This document shows positions 1 to 4,644 of a stretch of 33,913 bases of DNA, one piece after another. The stretch lies in contig NZ_RJJW01000005.1 in assembly GCF_003781945.1 (NCBI RefSeq), positions 18,381-52,293 of the forward strand. Reading direction: 5' to 3'. The notes under the pieces were generated by a model. It saw only the letters and a list, made by a program, of their open reading frames with translations. It did not search any database and was not told where the DNA came from. A program made the position numbers and the translations under genes. How positions within the stretch are numbered: position 1 is the first letter of the stretch; each line of letters begins with the position of its first letter. The stretch is from Halorubrum sp. CSM-61 (lineage in GTDB: Archaea; Halobacteriota; Halobacteria; Halobacteriales; Haloferacaceae).

Positions 1-318
1 GGGCGGCGCAGGGGACGCAAGCACCGCAACGAGGGAGCGAACACCGTGAGCGACCGAGTGAGGCGCGCAGCGAGCGTGCGCCGTCCACAGCGGCTGGGGC
101 TTTGGAAGTGTTCACCCCAGAGTGGTCGATCACTTATAAACAGCCGACAGCAACGCCACTCGATCACTTATAAACAACCACTCCACCATATCGATATACC
201 CACTCTCGTCATCACTCAAAACCGTGTCCACACTGATCGGTACAGAAAGAGATCAGTAGCGGTGGATCTCAACGGCGTCGTTCGGGTGAATCCGCGTTCG
301 GACCCGCTGACTCCCTCG
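1..318. other. Non-coding segment at the window start
   Basis: No convincing gene is seen. An open frame runs through this stretch into the CinA gene further right, but its translation is rich in Arg, Ser and His with no recognisable domain and lacks the acidic composition of the neighbouring proteins. The first 70 bases are low-complexity, with repeated GAGCGA/GCGAGCG-type motifs. Bases 126-176 hold a pair of TATA-containing direct repeats, listed separately. The rest, up to the convergent gene end at 319, shows nothing I can name. Confidence 0.6.
126..176. repeat. Two 17-nt direct repeats, 34 bp apart, within a 7-bp inverted repeat
   Basis: TCGATCACTTATAAACA occurs at 126-142 and again at 160-176, identical and exactly 34 bp apart. 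GAGTGGT at 120-126 and ACCACTC at 177-183 form inverted arms around the pair. Each copy contains TTATAAA, which could act as an archaeal TATA box. Its function is unknown: it could be the end of a dispersed chromosomal repeat, a pair of promoters or a protein-binding site. Confidence 0.7.
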
Positions 319-582
319 TCACGCGGCGACCGGCTCGACGTCGGTGCCCACGTCGTCGGCCGATTCGTCGTCTTCGGCCGACGCGATCCTGTACAGTCCG
401 ACGAGCGCCGCGAGCACGATCACCGCGCCCTCGGCGCGCGCGGCGACGTGTACCCACTCGCGGGGCTCGGCTTCCCCGGCGTTTCGGTACAGCGCCCTCG
501 TCCACAGGCGGACGACCCGCCGCGGGACGAGCGCTTGGACCAGTCCGCCGATTCCGGCGACCAACAGCAGCAGGGCCTTCAT
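319..582 (-). CDS. Small membrane protein, 87 aa, unassigned
   Basis: The start is the ATG at 582, preceded by GGGAGGGT, a good ribosome-binding match. Upstream in-frame codons give an Arg-rich, implausible extension. The protein begins MKALLLLVAGIGGLVQ, a hydrophobic stretch that could be a membrane anchor or uncleaved signal. A second hydrophobic segment lies at about residues 50-65 (AVIVLAALVGLY), and the tail is acidic (EDDESADDVGTD). The middle is basic and aromatic with a W/ARAEG-type region, as in small conserved haloarchaeal membrane proteins, but I cannot assign a family. It is read in the same direction as the gene at 679-1224 and may share its transcript. Confidence 0.6.
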   Translation of the reverse strand: MKALLLLVAGIGGLVQALVPRRVVRLWTRALYRNAGEAEPREWVHVAARAEGAVIVLAALVGLYRIASAEDDESADDVGTDVEPVAA

Positions 583-678
583 ACCCTCCCTTCGCGGGAC
601 GGGTGCAAAAACGATGCGGCGCGCTCTCGCGACGCGGCCCGCTCTCGACGGCGGCGCGTCCCCGCGATGCGCGCGCAT

Positions 679-1224
679 TCACGCCGGCTCGGCCGCCGAG
701 AGGTAGCGCCGGCAGGTCGCGGCCGCCCACTCCCGGACCGCGGGAGCGTCAGACCACAGCAGCGCGGCGAGCCCGTCCTCGTCGAACAGCCCGACGACGG
801 CCCGATCGCCGACGAGGAGCACCCCGAGCGGGGAGTCGCCGTCGTGGCGGTACGCGTCGATCCCGCGCTCGGCCAGGACCGACCGCACCGCGGTCCCCGC
901 GGGACCGGTGAGCCGGTCCGCGGCCCGCCCGGTGAACACGAGCCGGATCGCCCGGTCCCCCCCGCCGTCAACGGCCCGATCCCCGTCGCCGCCCTCGTCG
1001 CCGTTCCCCGGCAGTCGACGCGCGAGGGCGCGATCGGCGCGAGGCACGACTCCGACGACCGCTCTCTCCGAGCCGACGAGCGCGGCGAGTCGAGCCGCCG
1101 GCCCGGGTTCGTCGCCGCGCTCGACGAGGTCGAAATCGCCGTCGAGGGGGGCGTCCCCGTCGGCGTCGACCGCTTCCGCGACCAGGTTCCGGAGGACCGC
1201 GCCGGGCGCGTCGCCGTCAGCCAT
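679..1224 (-). CDS. Haloarchaeal protein, 181 aa, possible regulator effector-like domain
   Basis: The start is the ATG at 1224 (MADGDAPGAV); the longer in-frame extension is Arg-rich and unlikely. The protein is acidic. Its N-terminal half is rich in Ala/Asp, with a flexible Gly/Asp stretch at about residues 77-90 (GNGDEGGDGD). The C-terminal half has alternating strand-like segments, SPLGVLLVGDRAVVGLFDEDG, then a helix ending in REWAAATCRRYLSAAEPA. This C-terminal layout recalls effector domains of haloarchaeal TrmB/TbsP-type regulators, but I see no helix-turn-helix, so DNA binding is not supported. The family is not certain. Its start overlaps the end of the small frame at 1217-1336 (ATGGCTGA), suggesting coupled translation. 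Confidence 0.65.
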   Translation of the reverse strand: MADGDAPGAVLRNLVAEAVDADGDAPLDGDFDLVERGDEPGPAARLAALVGSERAVVGVVPRADRALARRLPGNGDEGGDGDRAVDGGGDRAIRLVFTGRAADRLTGPAGTAVRSVLAERGIDAYRHDGDSPLGVLLVGDRAVVGLFDEDGLAALLWSDAPAVREWAAATCRRYLSAAEPA

Positions 1225-1336
1225 CCGTTCGCTCTGCGGTCTGCTCGTTGCTCTCGCCACGCTCGTCGCTCCCCTTGCCCCCGCCGCTTGCATCCTCGCC
1301 GGACGCGAAGCGGTCGTCCCAGTCGGTGTCGCTCAC
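1217..1336 (-). CDS. Candidate 39-residue acidic protein upstream of the 181-aa gene
   Basis: Reading from a GTG at 1336 gives VSDTDWDDRFASGEDA, continuing through Gly/Ser-rich sequence to EQTAERTDG and a TGA at 1217-1219. The composition (Asp, Glu, Trp, few hydrophobics) is typical of haloarchaeal proteins. The stop overlaps the next gene's ATG by 8 nt in the ATGGCTGA form usual for coupled genes, and the other frames here read as Arg/Ser/Pro noise. No domain is recognisable. It could instead be a 5' leader peptide or a chance frame in GC-rich DNA. Confidence 0.4.
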   Translation of the reverse strand: MSDTDWDDRFASGEDASGGGKGSDERGESNEQTAERTDG

Positions 1337-1395
1337 GGTCGCCCTTCGGCGCCCCGCGGCGTAAACCTCAGGGGCGTGTCGCCCGCAGGGGACGC

Positions 1396-1914
1396 ATGAC
1401 CGATTCGGCCGGCCTCGCCGCGCGCCTCAACGAACTGCTGACAGAGCGCGAGGAGACCCTCGCGACGGCGGAGTCGCTGACGGGCGGGCTCGTCGGGTCC
1501 CGAGTGACCGACGTGCCGGGCGCGAGCGCCTACTTCGACCGCGGGTTCGTGACTTACGCGTACGACGCCAAACGCGAGGTGCTCGGCGTCTCCCGCGAAT
1601 CGCTCGACGCGGACGGCGCCGTGAGCGCACCGGTCGCCGAGCAGATGGCGGCGGGCGCCCGCGACCGCGCCGACACGACGTGGGCCGTCGCGACGACCGG
1701 GATCGCGGGACCGGACGGCGGTACGGCGGAGAAGCCGGTGGGGCTCGTGTACGTCGGCGTGGCCTACGCCGCGCCGTGGGGGACGGAGGAGTCGTTCGTC
1801 CGCACGGAGCGGGTCGTCCTCGACGGCGACCGCTCCGCGGTGAAGCGGAAGGCGGTCGACGCCGCGCTGGACGCCTTGGTCCGAACGATTCGCGAGGTCG
1901 ACGCCGAGGAGTGA
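1396..1914 (+). CDS. CinA C-terminal domain protein (PncC-like nicotinamide-nucleotide amidase)
   Basis: This 172-residue protein corresponds to the stand-alone C-terminal domain of CinA. In PncC this domain deamidates nicotinamide mononucleotide to nicotinate mononucleotide, part of pyridine-nucleotide salvage. Family signatures are TAESLTGGLVGSRVTDVPGAS at about residues 26-46, holding the catalytic-type Ser in ESLTGG, then FVTYAYDAKREVLGV, and ATTGIAGPDGGTAEKPVGLVYVG at about 97-119. The usual N-terminal molybdopterin-binding-like domain is absent, as is common in short family members. I chose the ATG at 1396 because MTDSAGLAARLNELL matches the family start; the frame stays open upstream to base 46 but that part is not protein-like. 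Amidase activity is inferred from the family only. Confidence 0.9.
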   Translation: MTDSAGLAARLNELLTEREETLATAESLTGGLVGSRVTDVPGASAYFDRGFVTYAYDAKREVLGVSRESLDADGAVSAPVAEQMAAGARDRADTTWAVATTGIAGPDGGTAEKPVGLVYVGVAYAAPWGTEESFVRTERVVLDGDRSAVKRKAVDAALDALVRTIREVDAEE

Positions 1915-1939
1915 CGGCGAGAGCGGGAGAGATCCCCGG

Positions 1940-2143
1940 TCAGTCGATGTACGCGTGGCCGACGACGGCGACGAGCAGTGCGGCGACGACGATCCACGCC
2001 AGCGGCTCGGCGGCGAGCAGCCGGATCGGGCGCGTCGGAGACTCGTCGAAGCCGAACAGCGCCCCCGCCGACAGCGCGCCCGCGAACACGAGCGCGGCGA
2101 CGACGCCGGACACGCCTAAGAGCAGGGTGTCGGTCCGGTCCAT
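1940..2143 (-). CDS. Small two-helix membrane protein, 67 aa
   Basis: The protein starts MDRTDTLLLGVSGVVAALVF. It has two predicted membrane helices, at about residues 7-31 and 46-65, joined by a short loop containing FGFDESPTRPIR. It ends with the C-terminus just outside the second helix. A TATA-like TTTATATCC on the same strand lies about 21-29 nt before the ATG, the spacing expected of a leaderless haloarchaeal transcript, which supports a real gene. No family is recognised. It is the last clear gene before the CRISPR module and converges with the CinA-like gene. Confidence 0.7.
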   Translation of the reverse strand: MDRTDTLLLGVSGVVAALVFAGALSAGALFGFDESPTRPIRLLAAEPLAWIVVAALLVAVVGHAYID

Positions 2144-2163
2144 ACGTCGGATCCGCGGCGGAC

Positions 2164-2175
2164 GGATATAAACGG
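2164..2175 (-). promoter_or_regulatory. TATA box of the 67-aa membrane protein gene
   Basis: On the minus strand the sequence reads CCGTTTATATCC, with the TATA core about 23-29 nt before the ATG at 2143. That spacing predicts a leaderless transcript starting at or next to the ATG. Confidence 0.55.
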
Positions 2176-2370
2176 ATCTGCGAGAGGAGACTTCTACCGC
2201 GACCGGATGCCGGTATCAGACTTACCGACGCGAAAATCGAACGGAGATTATAGCACAGACAGATCACGGTGGAAGCGTGGATCGGAGAGTTACTAGATAT
2301 CATCTACAGATATCCACTCGTGCCTACCGCGCTGGGTCGTGGGATCGTTCCGGTTCCGTCTCGTCCGGCT
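2176..2370. other. AT-richer intergenic stretch with a possible micro-ORF
   Basis: This stretch is clearly richer in A/T than the flanking genes. It holds a plus-strand TATA-like ATTATAG at 2247-2253, 27 nt before a GTG at 2277. From that GTG a 31-codon frame (VDRRVTRYHLQISTRAY and on) reaches a TGA at 2370-2372, touching the altered CRISPR repeat. The frame uses codons rare in such genomes (AGA twice, CTA, ATA). It also contains AGATATCATCT at 2295-2305, a dyad like those in the nearby pseudo-spacer. There is no homology evidence for the frame, which could be chance. Confidence 0.3.
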
Positions 2371-2663
2371 GATGCAATCTCACACGGGGCCGTCTGTAAC
2401 TAGTCCTAAGATATTCATCTAAGATATGTGTCTAAGATTTCAATCTCACGAGGGCTCGTCTGAAACCGAGCGACTTCGGCGACCCCTGATAGTCGCCGTC
2501 GCTTCAACCCCACAAGGGTTCGTCTGAAACGGCGGAGTCGCGTCGCCCAAATCGCATCCGGGGGTGAGCTTCAACCCCACAAGGGTTCGTCTGAAACGTC
2601 CTCGGTGTGCATGATGGCGTGCTTCTGCGCCATGCTTCAACCCCACAAGGGTTCGTCTGAAAC
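2371..2663 (-). CRISPR. Short CRISPR array: 3 intact and 2 altered repeats, 4 spacers
   Basis: The 30-nt repeat, read on the minus strand, begins GTTTCAGACGAACCC and ends GTTGAAGC. Exact copies lie at 2634-2663, 2568-2597 and 2501-2530. Altered copies lie at 2437-2466 (6 differences, all transitions) and 2371-2400 (8 differences). Spacers are 2598-2633 (36 nt), 2531-2567 (37), 2467-2500 (34) and 2401-2436 (36). Unit spacing is 64-67 bp throughout, so the altered copies sit in register with the array. The leader is on the cas2 side, so altered repeats are at the old end. The array is read in the same direction as the cas operon. See the findings on the last unit, which may be more than decay. 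Confidence 0.95.
2408..2446. repeat. Three tandem 13-bp units of the form AAGAT...TCT
   Basis: AAGATATTCATCT (2408-2420), AAGATATGTGTCT (2421-2433) and AAGATTTCAATCT (2434-2446) follow each other without gaps. They run from the last pseudo-spacer into the altered repeat at 2437. Each unit is close to a dyad of the form AGAT-N4-ATCT. Such order is unusual in a spacer taken from foreign DNA. They could be binding sites or part of a terminator-like region; chance in AT-rich DNA is possible. Confidence 0.5.
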
Positions 2664-2760
2664 CATGGCAGATTCGAACGCCACAAGAGCTATACTGGCT
2701 ACATACACACAAGCGTTTCCGTCGACCCGCAATAACCCCCGATCCCCCCTGGGGTCGATG
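2664..2760 (-). promoter_or_regulatory. Leader of the short CRISPR array
   Basis: On the minus strand this 97-nt segment lines up without a gap with the segment before the first repeat of the large array at 12531-12627, about 70% identical by hand count. The best-conserved cores are GGTCGAC followed by one variable base and GAAACGCTTGTGTGT, then TGTGGCG nearer the repeat. A GC-rich near-palindrome (CCCC-N-GGGGGG) lies at the far end of both. Leaders of this kind hold the precursor promoter and the signals for Cas1-Cas2 integration. Here only 17 bp separate the leader from the cas2 stop codon. Confidence 0.85.
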
Positions 2761-2777
2761 GTCGCTGTCTGTGCTGA

Positions 2778-3038
2778 TTAGAGAAATCGCCTGTCTTCGG
2801 TAGGGTCGTCGCCGTAGACCGTTCGATCGAGGAGCGTCTCTGACGAAAGCTCGTAAATTATCACACTCTCACCGGTTATCAGGAGGTCGTCGATAGAATT
2901 TTCGAGCTTTGAGAGATCACCCTCAGTGATGTGCCCTTCGAGCACCGAGTTCTGTACGTGGGTGAGATAGCGTCGGCAGAGTTTCAACATTCGTTGAGTT
3001 CGTTCCGCCTCCATATCGTAGACCAACACGACGTACAT
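2778..3038 (-). CDS. cas2: Cas2, CRISPR adaptation protein
   Basis: Cas2 is the dimeric ferredoxin-fold subunit that holds two Cas1 dimers during spacer integration. The 86-residue protein begins MYVVLVYDMEAERTQRMLKLCRRYL; the Asp in VYDME is the conserved Cas2 residue on the first strand. It continues HVQNSVLEGHITEGDLSKLE and ESVIIYELSS, and ends TVYGDDPTEDRRFL, all typical of type I-B Cas2. I chose the ATG at 3038 because it overlaps the cas1 stop by one base (TGATG); a GTG three codons earlier (3047) is an alternative. It is the last gene of the operon and is followed at once by the short array's leader. Confidence 0.96.
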   Translation of the reverse strand: MYVVLVYDMEAERTQRMLKLCRRYLTHVQNSVLEGHITEGDLSKLENSIDDLLITGESVIIYELSSETLLDRTVYGDDPTEDRRFL

Positions 3039-4030
3039 CACCACCACCTCCGAAACGCTTCATACGGCTCGTCGGCGAGAAGGTGCTTTTTGAGCTTATA
3101 AGCCTCCAATCGCAGAAGGTACTGATAGCTCACCTTCCGATCGAGCCGGGGATGATCGACCGTCTCCTCCAGGGTTTTCTCGAACTCCCTGGTGTACGTT
3201 TTGCGACCGGATTCGGAGAGCAGACAGGCTCCGACCTCGGAGCGGAAGTCCGATTCGGAGAGCTGTTGGCGGTTGAACAGCCGGAACATCACGCGGTCCG
3301 CGATCACCGGCTTGAACAGATCGGCGATGTCGAGCGAGAGCGAATAGCGCCGCTCTCCGGGCTCGTGGAGATAGCTCACGGAGGGATCGAGTGCGGTGGC
3401 GCGGATCGCCGAGACGCAGTTGGCGTACACCAGTGAGTTACCGAACGAGACGACGCTGTTCACCTCGTCGGTCGGTGGGTCGAATCGCCGCCCCGTGAAC
3501 GGGTACTTATCCGGGAGAATCGTCGAGAAAGTTCCGTAGTACGCCTTCCGAGCGGTTGCTTCGACGCCCATTAGCTCGGACACATCGTCGGTGTCGCCCA
3601 CACGCCCGGCCGCGTCCTCGAGGGCGTCGAGCGCTTGTCGAAGGTCCCGTCCGCGGTTGTGGTAGTACGAGACGTTCGACCGCATGTTGTGAATGCTTCC
3701 GGCGACGAACTCACGAGCGATCCGGAGCCGATGGTCGCTGTCCTCGTAGGCGGAAACCTGCGCGACGACCGTCCGGCCGGACGTTTGGCCTTTTTCCGGC
3801 ATGACGGAACCGGCGTAGTAGTCCTTCCAACCGAACACGTGGGCGGCGACTCCCTCGTCGTTGAGGAACGAAACGAAGCGCGTGTTGAAGTCGATCTGTC
3901 CGTGGAGGTACACGGCCTCCGCGTGCTCGATTGGAATGTGCTTTTTATCGCCGTCGTCGGTGACGACGCGGAGCGTGTCGTCTCGTCGTTCTATCTGTCC
4001 GTCGGAAAACACGTGGTAGTTCTTATCCAT
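3038..4030 (-). CDS. cas1: Cas1, CRISPR integrase
   Basis: Cas1 is the metal-dependent integrase that joins new spacers at the leader-repeat junction. The protein has 330 residues, a normal length. The N-terminal beta-domain begins MDKNYHVFSDGQIERRDDTL. Likely metal ligands are E157 in GVEATARKAYYG, H222 in YLHEPGERRYSL and an acidic residue in SLDIADLFKP (D237, where many Cas1 proteins have Glu). The open frame extends upstream into cas4, but the ATG at 4030 gives the family N-terminus and lies just after the cas4 stop. No damage is visible, so the adaptation gene looks functional. Confidence 0.97.
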   Translation of the reverse strand: MDKNYHVFSDGQIERRDDTLRVVTDDGDKKHIPIEHAEAVYLHGQIDFNTRFVSFLNDEGVAAHVFGWKDYYAGSVMPEKGQTSGRTVVAQVSAYEDSDHRLRIAREFVAGSIHNMRSNVSYYHNRGRDLRQALDALEDAAGRVGDTDDVSELMGVEATARKAYYGTFSTILPDKYPFTGRRFDPPTDEVNSVVSFGNSLVYANCVSAIRATALDPSVSYLHEPGERRYSLSLDIADLFKPVIADRVMFRLFNRQQLSESDFRSEVGACLLSESGRKTYTREFEKTLEETVDHPRLDRKVSYQYLLRLEAYKLKKHLLADEPYEAFRRWW

Positions 4031-4032
4031 TG

Positions 4033-4644
4033 TCAACACCAGCAAAAGTCGTGATACGCACACGACGAGCAGAACGGCTTTTCGGCGGCTTCGGGCGGCG
4101 TGTCGCTCGTGACGACGCGGTGGATTCCGCGGATCGCGTCTTCCACCTTTTGGCGACGCTCGTCGTCGAGTTCGACCGGTTCGCGCGTTCGTTCGGTCGG
4201 GTGAACGAGCACGCCGTCGCGCTCGACATCCGCGAACTCCTCGAGATACCACAAGTAGTACGACAGCTGCATCGTCGCCGGTTCCACCAGCGACGAGGAG
4301 GGCTTGATCTCAACGACGCGCCCGTCCTGCAGGAGATCGAGCGACACCATCCCGAGCGAGAGGTTCTCTCGTTCCTCCTCGTAGGCCGTGTCGTCGACGC
4401 GCGTGCCGCGTACCACGGAGGGATTCTCCCGGTCGATCTCCAAATGCCGGCTGGCGAACCACAGTTCGCGCTTACAGACGACGTAATACTGCATCATCAC
4501 ACCCGTCACGCGGAAGGGGTCGTCGTCGCGCTCCCCGGCGACGGTCTCTCGAAGACGGTCGACGGGGTCCATTCTATCGAAGTCACCTCCAGCAGCGTCG
4601 GATTTTCCACCACCACTTCCACCGGTCCCGTTTGTCGGAGTCAT
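4033..4644 (-). CDS. cas4: Cas4, RecB-like nuclease of CRISPR adaptation
   Basis: Cas4 trims prespacers and helps select PAM and orientation. This 203-residue protein has C57 near the N-terminus and a C-terminal cluster C192, C195, C201 and C203 (CSSCAYHDFCWC), consistent with the family's iron-sulfur cluster. The PD-(D/E)xK core is visible as D103 in SLDLLQDG, E112-I-K114 in VVEIKPSSS, and Q126 with the following Tyr pair in QLSYYLWYL. The first 20 residues are a Gly/Ser-rich extension. Its ATG overlaps the cas3 stop (ATGA), and its stop lies 2 bp before the cas1 ATG, so the three are probably translationally coupled. Confidence 0.95.
   Translation of the reverse strand: MTPTNGTGGSGGGKSDAAGGDFDRMDPVDRLRETVAGERDDDPFRVTGVMMQYYVVCKRELWFASRHLEIDRENPSVVRGTRVDDTAYEEERENLSLGMVSLDLLQDGRVVEIKPSSSLVEPATMQLSYYLWYLEEFADVERDGVLVHPTERTREPVELDDERRQKVEDAIRGIHRVVTSDTPPEAAEKPFCSSCAYHDFCWC

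Noticed and set aside
46-1914. One 622-codon open frame that includes the CinA-like gene
   Set aside because: Only the last 172 codons look like protein. The first 450 are Arg/Pro-rich, match no family and lie antisense to better genes, as often happens in GC-rich DNA.
2144-2440. Copy of the tRNA-Thr 3' end as a left attachment site for the CRISPR module
   Set aside because: I looked for the T-loop and acceptor sequence on both strands here and saw none, so an integrase-made island is not shown.
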